Positions 1-8,421 are shown, counted from the stretch's first letter. The stretch: 64,000 nucleotides of DNA from Paenibacillus sp. R14(2021) (GCF_019431355.1 NZ_CP080269.1:1612001-1676000), one strand, 5' to 3'. Numbers and translations: made by a program. Notes: a model not told the origin generated them from the sequence alone.

Positions 1-474
1 TTCTCGCGTCGGGAAATGGCGAAGCAGTGTGGCCAAGCCGACGTCGGCCCGGCGGGCGATATCTCGCATGGACGCGTCGGCACCATGCTCGGTGACGACG
101 TCACGCGCGACTGCAAGTAGATGGCTGTAATTTTTTCTGGCGTCGGCTCGCATAAATCGCCTTGACAAGGGTTGCTCGGTAATCTTGCCCAGTGGGCCGG
201 CTTCGCCCGTGCCAGCGCTCGCTCGGAAATATTTTCTAGAATCTGAGTACTGGCCACTGTATTCTTCGTTAATGCGACCTAATAAAAAGTCTATAGAAAC
301 CCCAAAAAGAGTGGCAATCTTATCGATCGTTTCCTTCCTTGGTGTTCTGCCTTTTTTGTCAGACTCGTATCCAGCTATGGTAGGTCTAGATATTTTCAAT
401 CGTTCTGCAGCTTGCTCCTGCGTCCATCCTCGCTCTTCACGAAGCATTTTAAATCTCTCGGCGAATGTAGCCAC
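1..474 (-). CDS. Chimeric XRE-TetR regulator ORF, partial at window edge
   Basis: One frame stays open from a GTG at 474 to the left window edge (at least 158 codons). Residues about 1-70 form a Cro/C1-type helix-turn-helix (GWTQEQAAERL, ISRPTIAGYES). Residues about 83-98 read SAGTGEAGPLGKITEQ, which matches an internal piece of the SDR encoded at 713-1447. From residue 108 (ATG at 153) it reads as the N-terminus of a TetR repressor (MRADARKNYSHLLAVARDVV, then RDIARRADVGLATLLRHFPT). The GTG has a good ribosome site (AGGGGTG, about 12 bases upstream). Either a true fusion is made, or tetR starts separately at 153 and the XRE part simply runs into it. The fusion looks like recombination debris between repeated tetR/SDR modules. 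The end lies outside the window. Confidence 0.7.
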   Translation of the reverse strand, partial: MATFAERFKMLREERGWTQEQAAERLKISRPTIAGYESDKKGRTPRKETIDKIATLFGVSIDFLLGRINEEYSGQYSDSRKYFRASAGTGEAGPLGKITEQPLSRRFMRADARKNYSHLLAVARDVVTEHGADASMRDIARRADVGLATLLRHFPTRE

Positions 475-506
475 CTAAATCACCCCTATTAATATATTAC
501 ATTATA

Positions 507-563
507 AATGTTCCTTTTGGAAACATTCTAGCAAATATTATTACTAATGTTCCGAAAGGGAAC
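507..563. promoter_or_regulatory. Paired operator-like inverted repeats upstream of the XRE ORF
   Basis: Two similar inverted repeats lie just upstream of the GTG at 474. The first spans 507-527 with arms AATGTT and AACATT. The second spans 549-563 as GTTCC-GAAAG-GGAAC. Both contain GTTCC/GGAA half-sites. Their position fits autoregulation by the XRE-type protein. No binding data; inference from symmetry and position. Confidence 0.45.
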
Positions 564-615
564 TGCAATCAGGTTGTAAGTAATTGTTTTATGGCGTGAT
601 TTCGCATAAATTTCC

Positions 616-671
616 TTGACAATGGATCGCTGATCCATATAAAATGAACCTGTATCTGGATCAGCGATCCA
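616..671 (+). promoter_or_regulatory. TetR-controlled promoter of the SDR operon
   Basis: A -35 TTGACA (616-621) and -10 TATAAA (638-643) are 16 bases apart. The spacer is almost exactly the perfect palindrome ATGGATCGCTGATCCAT (622-638). A second site, TGGATCAGCGATCCA (657-671), follows 34 bases downstream, centre to centre. The same layout occurs at 28059-28102 and 16373-16420 beside other tetR copies, so the TetR proteins are the likely binders and would block RNA polymerase directly. The bases just upstream (604-614) still resemble the start of a tetR gene (CGCATAAAT), which suggests a divergent tetR once stood here. Confidence 0.7.
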
Positions 672-712
672 CAATATACAGCAAATTTGTGCAAACGAAG
701 GGAGAAATCATC

Positions 713-1447
713 ATGGGAAAGCTTGAAGGTAAGGTTGCAGTCATCACGGGTGGATCGAGCGGCTTGGCGCTGGCGAGCGCCAAGCGGTTCGTTGAAGAAG
801 GCGCCTATGTTTTCATCACGGGCCGGAGGCAGGAGGCGCTCGACGAGGCCGTCAAGCTGATTGGCCGGAATGTGACCGGCGTGCGCGGCGACTCGGCCAA
901 TCTCGACGACCTCGACCACCTGTTCGATACAGTAAAGCGGGAAAAGGGCAAGATCGATGTTCTATTCACGAGCGCTGGCACGGGCGAAGCCGGCCCACTG
1001 GGCGAGATTACCGAGCAGCACTTCGATGCGACCTTCGGCCTGAATACGCGCGGAACGCTTTTTGCGGTCCAGAAGGCGTTGCCGCTGTTCAACGATGGCG
1101 GATCGATCATCATGACCGGGTCAGTTACTTCGGTGAAAGGTTTTCCTGGTTTCGGCGTGTATGCGGCGAGCAAGGTGGCGTTGCGCTCATTCGCACGCAC
1201 TTGGCTCAACGAACTGAAGGGCAGGAATATCCGGGTGAACGTGCTGAGCCCGGGGCCGATCGCCACACCGATGCAGGACCAAGCTCTCGACGAGGAGACG
1301 AAGCGGATGTTCGAATCCGTGATCCCGCGGGGAAAGATGGGCCGTCCTGAGGAAATTGCTACGGCCGCGCTTTTTCTTGCTTCAGACGATTCGAGCTTCG
1401 TGAATGGGGTGGATTTGCCTGTCGACGGCGGCTTATCGGCCATCTGA
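713..1447 (+). CDS. SDR family oxidoreductase
   Basis: A 244-residue classical short-chain dehydrogenase starting at ATG 713, with GAAGGGAG about 10 bases upstream; a longer reading from 644 has no comparable ribosome site. It would use NAD(P)H to reduce a carbonyl or oxidise an alcohol; the substrate is unknown. The Rossmann motif is TGGSSGLA, so the third glycine of the usual TGxxxGxG is Ala. The catalytic YAASK and the C-terminal PVDGG are present. It heads a unit with the reductase at 1589 and lies behind a TetR-type operator promoter. A paralog lies at 27222-27956. GC-rich composition differs from the neighbouring small genes and suggests acquisition from outside. Confidence 0.88.
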   Translation: MGKLEGKVAVITGGSSGLALASAKRFVEEGAYVFITGRRQEALDEAVKLIGRNVTGVRGDSANLDDLDHLFDTVKREKGKIDVLFTSAGTGEAGPLGEITEQHFDATFGLNTRGTLFAVQKALPLFNDGGSIIMTGSVTSVKGFPGFGVYAASKVALRSFARTWLNELKGRNIRVNVLSPGPIATPMQDQALDEETKRMFESVIPRGKMGRPEEIATAALFLASDDSSFVNGVDLPVDGGLSAI

Positions 1448-1588
1448 GGTCACGCCGAAAAGCGTGTGTGGGGCTTGTCAACTTGACGAAGATGATCCGA
1501 GTTGTGTCGATAAGTATGGAATCCTGATTAGTTACCAATTTTAACATGGGGCCGTGGTTGATCAAAACGTCCCCTGAATGGAGAGTTC

Positions 1589-2185
1589 ATGAGCTATTCG
1601 ATTATTGGCTTTGGCGAGGTAGGCCAAGCACTCGCCCGAGCATTTGCAAGAAAGAACATCGATGTGACCGTCGCCAGCCGTCGCCCTCCCGGGATGTTGA
1701 TGCAGCAGGCACGAGCGATCGGCCCCACCGTTGTCCCTAGGACGCTGCAGGATGCAATCGCGTCCGACACGATCTTCCTGGCGGTTCCGTTTTGGGAACA
1801 TCGCGAAGTAGCGAAGCAGATCACAACCTGGCAGGGCAAGACGATTATCGACGCGACAAATACATTTGCTCCCGTTGAAGACCTGGATGGTCAACCGTCG
1901 TCCGCAGTTGTCGCCAAAGCGTTTACCGGCGCCAGGTTCGTAAAGGGCTTTAACCATCTGCCCGCTGCCGTTCTGGCCGCTGATCCGAGCGTGAATGGCG
2001 GCAGCCGCGTCGTGTTTTTATCAAGCGACGACGAAAATGCGGTGGCGCCGGTCGCGGTTCTGGCCGAACAACTCGGTTTCGCACCGATTGCGCTAGGACC
2101 GCTCAAGGATGGCGGCTCGCTCGTCCAGGCCAGGGGCAATACCTGGGCTGAACTGATCTTCCAGGATTTCGTCAAGTTCAAATAG
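1589..2185 (+). CDS. NADPH-dependent F420 reductase-like protein
   Basis: A 198-residue protein with an N-terminal Rossmann motif (GFGEVGQALARAFA) and the layout of the F420-dependent NADP oxidoreductase family (residues VKGFNHLPA and LVQARGNTW are typical). These proteins bind NADP(H); in Firmicutes the partner is usually not F420, so the substrate is open. Start ATG 1589 has TGGAGAG 4-10 bases upstream. It follows the SDR by 141 bases on the same strand and probably shares its TetR-controlled promoter. The paralog at 26547-27146 is similarly paired with an SDR, which shows the two genes travel as a module. Confidence 0.82.
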   Translation: MSYSIIGFGEVGQALARAFARKNIDVTVASRRPPGMLMQQARAIGPTVVPRTLQDAIASDTIFLAVPFWEHREVAKQITTWQGKTIIDATNTFAPVEDLDGQPSSAVVAKAFTGARFVKGFNHLPAAVLAADPSVNGGSRVVFLSSDDENAVAPVAVLAEQLGFAPIALGPLKDGGSLVQARGNTWAELIFQDFVKFK

Positions 2186-2447
2186 CGGCGCGTCAAAACA
2201 AAGTCACAGCCGCCACGCGCATAGCCAAACGCGTGCTGGTGATCTGACCGAGATTCAGTTAGTGCTTCTGCGTGGGTGCATCATGGCCGCTAGACTCGCC
2301 GGATACCACTCGAAATATGTATCATGTAATAATGCTTAACGATTGTTCGTTCAACATGAAGGACTATTCAATGACAATAGGTACATAAAAAGGCGTGCCA
2401 TTAAGCCAATGTCATTAAGTTAAGGCGCAAGGTTAAAAATCAAGAAC

Positions 2448-2486
2448 AAGAGCAGGTTATCGAAAAGATAGCCCGCTCTTTTTTTG
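2448..2486 (+). terminator. Rho-independent terminator
   Basis: AAGAGCAGGTTATC pairs with GATAGCCCGCTCTT (two weak positions) around a short GAAAA loop and is followed by a run of T. It lies about 260 bases after the reductase gene, in an otherwise featureless 383-base gap (2186-2568), and could end that operon. Confidence 0.6.
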
Positions 2487-2568
2487 CACGAAAAAGAAAA
2501 AGGTACTTGCTAAGCAGGTAGAAAGGTGTGGCGAAGCCCCTTGAAAAACGAGAAGGTTACACCAATGA

Positions 2569-2835
2569 ATGAGCACGCAAATTCACCATAAAATTCGTAA
2601 AGCAATGGCGGATCGTGATGCGCAGTACAGGCTGTCAGGCCTTGTGAAGATTGATGATTTTTATATCGGTGCCCCGACTGAGAATAGCAAGCGCGGACGT
2701 GGCACCGATAAAAATCAGGTCCTTGTCGCCGTGTCTAAAAACAAAATGGGGTATTCATTGTTCGTGAAAATGGAAGTCATTGATGAGATGAAAAAGGAAA
2801 CGGTAGAAGCATTTGTAACGGAAAAAATAGAATAG
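2569..2835 (+). pseudogene. IS1595-family transposase fragment
   Basis: 88 residues that match the middle of IS1595/ISXO2-type DDE transposases: LSGLVKIDDFYIGAPT carries the first catalytic Asp and GRGTDKNQVLVAVS is typical of the family. A TAG at 2833 stops it; the frame then continues with recognisable sequence (STLIADGRASNQ, around 2840-2875), so the gene was broken by point changes as well as truncation. The N-terminal zinc-ribbon and the C-terminus are missing. No IS ends were found. Dead remnant. Confidence 0.7.
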
Positions 2836-3060
2836 AAATCAACGCTCATTGCTGACGGACGGGCCAGTAATCAAAAATGGATGAAGTGTTATGTATACTT
2901 TTTAATCCATTTTTAAAATTAATAAAATCTTCCAATAAATGTTCTAAGTAATATTGAAATATCTCAATTATCAATGATAAAAAAATAAAGGGCGTTTCAA
3001 TTGTATCCCCACCCAAATCCCTTCAGTGAATTCCATAAATTAGAATGCATAAAACAAACG

Positions 3061-3205
3061 ATGTTGCGTTAAACTCCCGTTACTTCAATGAAAAAAACAG
3101 ACTGCCAATGCAATCTGCTCAATTCTGCTATTGTTCCCAGTTAGTGCAATAGTTGAAAACTGCTAATACGCTAGCCGAATGTAGACTGCCTGCTCGTTTA
3201 ACTAA
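3061..3205. repeat. Dispersed hairpin repeat, copy R1
   Basis: Contains two cores, TTAAACTCCCGTTACTTCAA (3069-3088) and CTATTGTTCCCAGTTAGTGC (3128-3147), and ends in CGTTTAACTAAT at the stop codon of the gene at 3202. It resembles the copies at 3736, 7967, 8881/10842/12680, 13388, 23128, 23556 and 24050. The stretch 2876-3060 before it is AT-rich and shows nothing I recognise. Confidence 0.6.
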
Positions 3206-3681
3206 TTACAAACGTCATTACTTTCTTTCTCTAACCATTGAAGATAATTAAATAGCTCTTTAGATTTAGCTTGAAACGTCTTCGAGTCATACCGAATCAC
3301 TATTTCATCTTTAATACCGGAGCTTGATGAAAATCCACTTCCATCGGCATTTCTTGTATGTAACCAATTATAAGCTTTCGAAATTGTCATTGTCTTTCCA
3401 TCATTCATAATAATTTTAATTACTGTCGGGTACTTATTAAATTCTGCTGAGCCATGGACAGGTTTTGAAGAGTTTATTCTACCGATTAAATTGAGAATGA
3501 TTGTTCTCTCTTGTTCATTAGTCATTTCGCACAATGGAGAATCCGGTGCTCCTGGAAAGTTCCTGACAACCTGCATTGATACAACATCTTCGACCTGTAC
3601 AATTTGCTTTGATGGTGACTTCCAAGCTGTCAGGATTGTGAGTGACAAGATAATTGTAAGTGCAATTTGAAAATTCTTCAT
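3202..3681 (-). CDS. Small exported protein of unknown function
   Basis: A 159-residue protein starting at ATG 3681 with GGAGG six bases upstream (a TTG two codons earlier lies closer to the ribosome site). Residues 1-20 are a signal peptide-like hydrophobic stretch (IALTIILSLTILTAW). Where a lipobox cysteine would be expected after LTA there is Trp, so the lipid anchor may have been lost or never existed. The rest is a soluble domain with a Cys near residue 50 and one at the C-terminus (NDVCN); I do not recognise the family. It stands alone between repeat copies R1 and R2 and its stop codon lies in the edge of R1. Confidence 0.65.
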   Translation of the reverse strand: MKNFQIALTIILSLTILTAWKSPSKQIVQVEDVVSMQVVRNFPGAPDSPLCEMTNEQERTIILNLIGRINSSKPVHGSAEFNKYPTVIKIIMNDGKTMTISKAYNWLHTRNADGSGFSSSSGIKDEIVIRYDSKTFQAKSKELFNYLQWLEKESNDVCN

Positions 3682-3735
3682 TACCAATCCTCCATTTTTG
3701 ATTTGGTATTATTTTCTCCAAATCAAATCGAAGTA

Positions 3736-3800
3736 TCCTGCCGTTAGCGTAATGAAAAATTGAGCAGTTGCCGTTGGCAACTACTCCAAGATGCTTTGAA
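3736..3800. repeat. Dispersed hairpin repeat, copy R2 (left part)
   Basis: Core CCTGCCGTTAGCGTAATGAA followed by the hairpin GCAGTTGCC/GGCAACT, then CTTTGAA, where IS110-type copy 1 interrupts it at the core CT. The right part of the repeat resumes at 5573 (CTATCGTTC). Confidence 0.6.
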
Positions 3801-3837
3801 CTCCCTCAGTACGATTCATTTTTCTCACGAATACTCG

Positions 3838-4152
3838 CTTATTCGCAGGATTTCACCCTTGCTAGATTTGCGGAAAGACTGTTTGGGCAACCCTGTTGAA
3901 GACCAGGACAACATGAAGGCGTGAGGAAATAGAGGGGGAGATTAAAACCCCATATCCTTCCATATGCTGCACGCATTCTCCACGCCGCCCCTGGAGGTTT
4001 TCACTCCCATGTCGGGGCGGGTTGATGCCCTCTCATTCCTTCGTTACGCCTGTCCAGGGGGTGGAGGCCGGTCTTGCTATCGTTACGGGTCGGTGCCCTT
4101 TGATTCAATCACATCCGGTACCCCGTGCTTTCTTTGAAATCCCGCGAATAAG
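3838..4152 (-). ncRNA. Candidate IS-encoded bridge/seekRNA, copy 1
   Basis: The non-coding end of the IS is bounded by an 18-base complementary pair, CTTATTCGCAGGATTTCA (3838-3855) with TGAAATCCCGCGAATAAG (4135-4152). In between, TGCTATCGTT (4075-4084) is identical to the right-hand target flank at 5571-5580, and CTGTTGAA (3893-3900) resembles the left-hand target TTTGAA. IS110/IS1111 elements are known to encode guide RNAs with two target-pairing segments. The strand is assumed to be that of the transposase. Confidence 0.6.
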
Positions 4153-4186
4153 CCAAAATTCGTACGACGAACGGTAAGTTATCGAC

Positions 4187-5457
4187 TTAAGCTGCTAGCT
4201 GAAATGGCATCGTTTTGTGGGGATTGTAGGCTTCACTACTACGAGCCATCGCTACAAGAATGCGAGCCAGTTTACCACAGAGCTTCATCAGAGACCTCAT
4301 TTTCTTCATCTTCTTCACCTGAACATTGTATGCATGCATCGCCTTGAACTCCGGATTATTCGCTGTCAAGCTCAATGTCATCATGAATATGAAACGTCGA
4401 AGGCGAGATCGTCCGCGTTTACTAATCTTCATCTGTCCAGTCCATTTGCCCGAGCTTGCCTCTGCGAGGTTAAGACCAGCATGACGCAACAAAGCATTGC
4501 CATGAACAAAGCCGCTTAAATCCCCAGCTTCGCCCAGAATACCAGCCAATGAAATGGCACTAATCCCTTTGACAGCAAGCATGGATCTAGCAAAAGGGAT
4601 GCGGTCCAAAACTGCAATAATCTCTGTCTCCACATCTTGCAGCTGCTCACACGCTAAGTCATATTCAGCGAGAAGTTGCTTTAAGTGAAGCTTGTACGCA
4701 TGCGTTGCTTGAGTAGAGCCAACAGAATGTCTAGCAAGAGCAATTAGGGCCTGAGCCTTCTTGTTTCCAGACTGACGTTGCATAATGGATTTCCACCCTC
4801 TCACCACGTCCTGAGGCGTTAAATTTCTCAGTTCTTCTGGTGTCGGGAACAGACGTAGTGTCGCCAATGAACCTCTGCACATCAGCTTCTTAAAAACTTG
4901 ACGTAGCTCAGGGAACACGACGTCAACCCAACGATGAATTTGGTTCTTTGCACTAACGAGTCTTGTAACGACGGAGTCCCGGTTTGAGAGAAAGACCCGA
5001 AGCTCTTCAAAAGCTTCAGACGTTTTGCGAATGAACGAATAGTAGCCGTTTTTAACCATGTCTGCGATGACAAGAGCATCTTTTTTATCGCTCTTAGATG
5101 GCGTATTGTCTCGGTTTTCCTTATTCTTTTTCACGAGATGAGGATTAACAAGAACAACTTCAAATTGCTTCTCAGATAGCCATCTGGAGACGCTTAGTCA
5201 GTAATGCCCCGTTGGTTCCATACCTATGATAGCGGAATTAAAGTTATGGGCTGCCTGCAACGACTGGATCCAGCGATGAAGAATCTGAAAACCTTCTTCG
5301 TCATTTGAGAAAGATAGGGGATTGCCGATTACGATCCCGCGAAGTTTACTGCACGTGCAACGTGCGTTAGTTGTGCGATGTCGATCCCGACGACGAGATG
5401 CTGAGCGGTAATTTTTTCAATGAGTTGATTTTGTTTGTCCTGCGATTTAAACTTCAT
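4187..5457 (-). pseudogene. IS110-family transposase, copy 1, disrupted
   Basis: Same gene as 11291-12562 (DEDD-type N-terminal catalytic domain, C-terminal transposase_20 domain with RHAGLNLAEASSGKW). Two lesions relative to copy 2: a TGG to TGA nonsense change at 5198-5200 (in the HYWLSVSRW stretch) and loss of one A near 5342. The intact frame only resumes at 5134, leaving 315 residues without the N-terminal catalytic Asp region. It cannot make an active recombinase, but its RNA region is intact and could be served by copy 2. Confidence 0.85.
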
Positions 5458-5574
5458 AGTAGAGCGTCCTCCTGGATGATGGGATTTTAAGGGCTATGAC
5501 CCGTTGCGTACTCCCATCGTACCGAGGCGCTTTTCTTTTTGCAAAGCTCTTAATTAACGCTCTACAGGAATGCT

Positions 5575-5889
5575 ATCGTTCTCCGTTACTCGACGATTTT
5601 AATCATAATAGTCTAGACTTGCCCCTAAAACCAGTTAGATAAAGCAAGAATTTGATTGATTCAATGCACCTGTAACTATGCCAGTTGGGAAGAACATACG
5701 AACGAAGAAGGAAGATACCTGCAATTATTGCGTTCAGGCCAACGCATTAAAACCTCACTCTTCTTTCCTTCGCTCGTTATATGCAATTAAAGCTGTTTTC
5801 ACTCGGTATATGCCATCAAGAGCCGTGTCCCGCAGGAAAGTCAGCTCATATTCTACAGTGAATGCCTATGGCAGACACAAGGAGCTGAG
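5575..5889. other. Gap between IS copy 1 and glycosyltransferase genes
   Basis: The first 20 bases are the right end of repeat R2 (ATCGTTCTCCGTTAC). The rest shows no convincing gene. A 73-codon frame at 5678-5899 overlaps the next gene's start, lacks a ribosome site and resembles nothing known to me. Confidence 0.4.
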
Positions 5890-6921
5890 GTGCGCTTGAG
5901 AATTGTACAAATCTCGACGAATACGATTCCTGTCCCGCCAAAGAAATATGGGGGTACCCAGCGTGACGTGCATTATTTGACAGAGGAGCTTGTTAAACGG
6001 GGGCATGAGGTGTTTCTGTTCGCCAAGAAGGGCTCGACGTCGCACGCGACCCAAACGTTCGAATACGATTCGAACGATCGAACTAAGCAGTTGGATTTCA
6101 TTATCAAGAATATGCCAAAGGACATTGACATCATCCATGATCATTACGGCATCGTCGCGAAAGCGAACCCTCCAATTCCGACCATTTGCCAATCCCATTC
6201 GAATTGGATCAGGTCGAACGTGCAGACCCGGGTCTACGTCAGTAAATTCATATTGCGGAAGTACGGTAAAGGAAAAGGTTACGCCATTCACAACGGCATG
6301 AGCATGGACGACTATACGTTCCGGAAAAAAAAGCAAAAGTACCTGCTCTTCCTCGGAAGGCTAATCAAGGAGAAAGGCGTTCACCTGGCCATCAAGGTAG
6401 CCAAGAAGGCAAATCGAAAGCTTATCATCGCTGGCACGCTGAATGACAAGAAATACTACCGCGCCAAGATCAAGCCACATCTAGGTAAAAAAATCCGCTA
6501 CATCGGCCCTGTCGGCGGCGACCGTAAACGCAGGTTGCTGGCCAACGCGCACTGCGTCCTGTTCACCTCTACCTGGGATGAGCCGTTTGGGCTCGTCCTC
6601 GTCGAAGCAATGGCGAGCGGCACGCCCGTACTTGGCTTCCGCCGTGGCGCCGTTCCTGAAGTGCTTCGCGGCGTGCCGCGGCTCGTATGCGACACGACGA
6701 CCGGAATGGCAGCGAAGGTCCGCAACCGCAAGCGGCTACCCAGTGCCCGCGCGTTAAGGAGGTACGCTCGAACCCGGTACTCCGAGCATAACATGACGGA
6801 TGCATTCTTGCGGCTGTACCAGAAGGTGATCAACAAGAAGCTATACAAAATCAAGCAAAAAACGTTATGGAATCGGCGCCAAGCAAAGCTTCAACCTACG
6901 TCGAATGGAGATGAAGGTTAG
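5890..6921 (+). CDS. GT4-family glycosyltransferase
   Basis: A 343-residue GT-B glycosyltransferase (group 1). The N-terminal domain has the GGTQRDVHYL acceptor-side motif and the C-terminal domain has LFLGRLIKEKGVHLAI and the nucleotide-sugar binding EX7E region (DEPFGLVLVEAMASGTPV). It would transfer a sugar from a nucleotide donor onto a surface glycan or spore-coat glycoconjugate. Start GTG 5890 has AAGGAG five bases upstream; TTG 5896 (MRIVQIST) is an alternative. The C-terminal tail is rich in Lys/Arg. It abuts the GT2 gene (TAG-ATG), so the two form an operon. The pair is flanked by direct IS110 copies, which fits horizontal acquisition. Confidence 0.85.
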   Translation: MRLRIVQISTNTIPVPPKKYGGTQRDVHYLTEELVKRGHEVFLFAKKGSTSHATQTFEYDSNDRTKQLDFIIKNMPKDIDIIHDHYGIVAKANPPIPTICQSHSNWIRSNVQTRVYVSKFILRKYGKGKGYAIHNGMSMDDYTFRKKKQKYLLFLGRLIKEKGVHLAIKVAKKANRKLIIAGTLNDKKYYRAKIKPHLGKKIRYIGPVGGDRKRRLLANAHCVLFTSTWDEPFGLVLVEAMASGTPVLGFRRGAVPEVLRGVPRLVCDTTTGMAAKVRNRKRLPSARALRRYARTRYSEHNMTDAFLRLYQKVINKKLYKIKQKTLWNRRQAKLQPTSNGDEG

Positions 6922-7611
6922 ATGATTACCGTAATCGCATGCACGAATAGGTCCTCCTGCATCGACAACGTGTTCAAAAATTACGACCGACAGCTCTGGA
7001 AGAATAAGAAAATGATCATCGTCCTGAACAATGACAAAATGGACATCGAGGTTTACAAGGAGCGAGCCGGCCACTATTCGGAAGGCGAAGTGACTGTTTA
7101 CCAGCTGCCTCAGAAATACCGGCTCGGCAAATGCCTGAATTACGCTATCAAATACGCGGACAACGGCTTCATCGCCAAGTTCGATGACGATGATTACTAT
7201 GGCCCTAAATTTCTTCGAGAGGCAGCTCGCGCAATTAAACACGGTAGAGCATCTATCGTCGGTAAACACACGGCTTACCTCTATTTCCAATCTAAGCGAG
7301 CGCTGATGGTGTTCCGGCGCGGCAACGAGTGGAAATACAAGCGTAAAGTCAAAGGCGGCACACTGGTATTTCGCAGATCAGTATGGCGACATGTCAAATT
7401 TCCCGCTAACCGGAAAGCCGGCACGGATGCCAGATGGCTTTCTCGCTGCATTCGGCGAGGCTTCCGCGTCTATTCCGTCTCCAAACGACACTATGTCTGC
7501 ATCCGCCGTAAAAATTGGAAGAGCCATACGCAGAAAAAAAGCACGCACCGGTATATGCGGCACTGCAGGTTCGTACGCCGTACAAAAAAATTCCAACGTT
7601 ACGTCAAATAG
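6922..7611 (+). CDS. GT2-family glycosyltransferase
   Basis: A 229-residue GT-A glycosyltransferase: residues 1-10 (MITVIACTNR) begin the nucleotide-binding fold, and KFDDDDYYGP at about 89-98 is the metal-binding DXD region. A later GTLVFRRSVW segment is typical of spore-coat type glycosyltransferases (CgeD-like). The C-terminus is unusually basic and may bind polyanionic polymer. The start codon directly follows the stop of the GT4 gene. Substrate unknown; a role in spore-surface or exopolysaccharide glycan is inference from resemblance and from the partner gene. Confidence 0.82.
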   Translation: MITVIACTNRSSCIDNVFKNYDRQLWKNKKMIIVLNNDKMDIEVYKERAGHYSEGEVTVYQLPQKYRLGKCLNYAIKYADNGFIAKFDDDDYYGPKFLREAARAIKHGRASIVGKHTAYLYFQSKRALMVFRRGNEWKYKRKVKGGTLVFRRSVWRHVKFPANRKAGTDARWLSRCIRRGFRVYSVSKRHYVCIRRKNWKSHTQKKSTHRYMRHCRFVRRTKKFQRYVK

Positions 7612-7740
7612 TGCCTGAGAAATAGATAACGAAAACAAAGTCAATCGAACGGCCGGTTGACCTTAATTGATTTTCCAATGGGAAGAAAGAAATCATCCCA
7701 TTCCCTAGCTGGGTACGGAAACGTTAGAATGATTAACATA

Positions 7741-7775
7741 CCGTCACACTCCGAAAAATAAGTATCAGGCTGACC
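7741..7775. repeat. Second dispersed repeat (CCGTCACACTCCGAAAAATAAGT)
   Basis: CCGTCACACTCCGAAAAATA followed by AGTATCAGGCTGACC recurs at 23033-23068 as CCGTCACATTCCGAAAATTA followed by AGTATTAGACTAACC. Shorter relatives lie at 22972 and 23094. Function unknown. The surrounding gap 7612-7966 otherwise holds only the terminator at 7823. Confidence 0.5.
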
Positions 7776-7822
7776 AACAAATTTTAGAATGAAGAATCTG
7801 AAAAATTTCGCTACGAAGCAAC

Positions 7823-7860
7823 AAAAAAGCAACTTCCTTCGTGGAGAAGTTGCTTTTTTG
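7823..7860. terminator. Bidirectional terminator
   Basis: AAAAAAGCAACTTC pairs with GAAGTTGCTTTTTT around a short loop. The A/T runs on both sides suit termination from either direction; it probably ends the glycosyltransferase operon. Confidence 0.7.
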
Positions 7861-7966
7861 TGGGTTGTCTCTATTATTTCATCTCCAGGGTTTCTAAGAT
7901 TGGTTTAGTAGCCTTCCAGTTGAGTACACCATTATCTTCAATAATGCCAATTGTTAGATCATGTCG

Positions 7967-8012
7967 GCAGCCTGATGACGTTATGCGAATTCCGATAGTC
8001 TAGCCGTTGCAA
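7967..8012. repeat. Dispersed hairpin repeat, copy R3 (partial)
   Basis: GGCAGCCTGATGACGTTATG, then CTAGCCGTTGCAATCGGCAAC. It matches the hairpin half of the repeat family (compare GGCAGCCTGATGTCGTTGTG at 24098). It has replaced the end of the phosphotransferase-like gene at 7981. Confidence 0.5.
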
Positions 8013-8400
8013 TCGGCAACAACTTCACGTCTTTCGAGAGTTGTGCTGCGTTCTGTATATTACGGGCTAATTCCACTTTCTGTTTTAGGACAGGCGATCT
8101 TCCATTTCGCTCTACATCTAGTTCATATTTATGAATATGATAATGTAGTTCAGTAAACTCTTTTGTTAAACGATATAGTTCGTTAGGATGTTGAACAATC
8201 ATACGAAGCATAGTCGAGCCCTCGATCCGTTCAAACACGATACCTTTCCTAGGTTCAAAGTCGATTAAATCGTACGCTCTGGGCGAAGGGATTCCAAGGA
8301 AGGCGACAATTTGATTTACCTCATATTCATATCTGATCGCTTCCACAATCACAGAATTTAAAATTGGAATTGGTTCCAGGCTGAACACCTTGTTTTAACA
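7981..8400 (-). pseudogene. Aminoglycoside phosphotransferase-like fragment
   Basis: About 135 residues with the pattern of APH/choline-kinase family N-lobes: YEVNQIVAFLGIPSPRAYDL and GIVFERIEGSTMLR. The N-terminal strand region is in another frame or lost, and the C-terminal catalytic lobe (HGDxxxxN, DxD) is absent. The last 13 codons (LLPIATARLSEFA) are read from repeat R3, so the gene was cut by the repeat. No kinase activity is expected. Confidence 0.55.
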
Positions 8401-8421
8401 ATAGGCTTGCGTGAGTATGCC

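Larger units (their letters stand above)
3801..5574 (-). mobile_element. IS110/IS1111-type insertion sequence, copy 1 (defective)
   Basis: About 1,774 bases, nearly identical to 10906-12679. Both copies are bounded by a CT dinucleotide: left TTGAA-CT-CCCTCAG, right GGAATG-CT-ATCGTT. There are no obvious terminal inverted repeats and no target duplication beyond CT, as expected for the family. The transposase is on the minus strand and about 385 bases of non-coding sequence lie 3' of it, the layout of the IS1111 subgroup. The element sits inside dispersed repeat R2. Confidence 0.8.

Noticed and set aside
644..712. Upstream extension of the SDR frame from ATG 644
   Set aside because: The extension covers the operator and -10 region of the promoter, and ATG 713 has the ribosome site.
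805..1443. Long minus-strand frame opposite the SDR (and similar opposite-strand frames at 14744, 21111, 39078, 44573 and 55144)
   Set aside because: They are antisense shadows of GC-biased genes; no ribosome sites and no domain patterns.
5678..5899. 73-codon frame before the glycosyltransferase
   Set aside because: No ribosome site, overlaps the next start, and reads as non-protein sequence.
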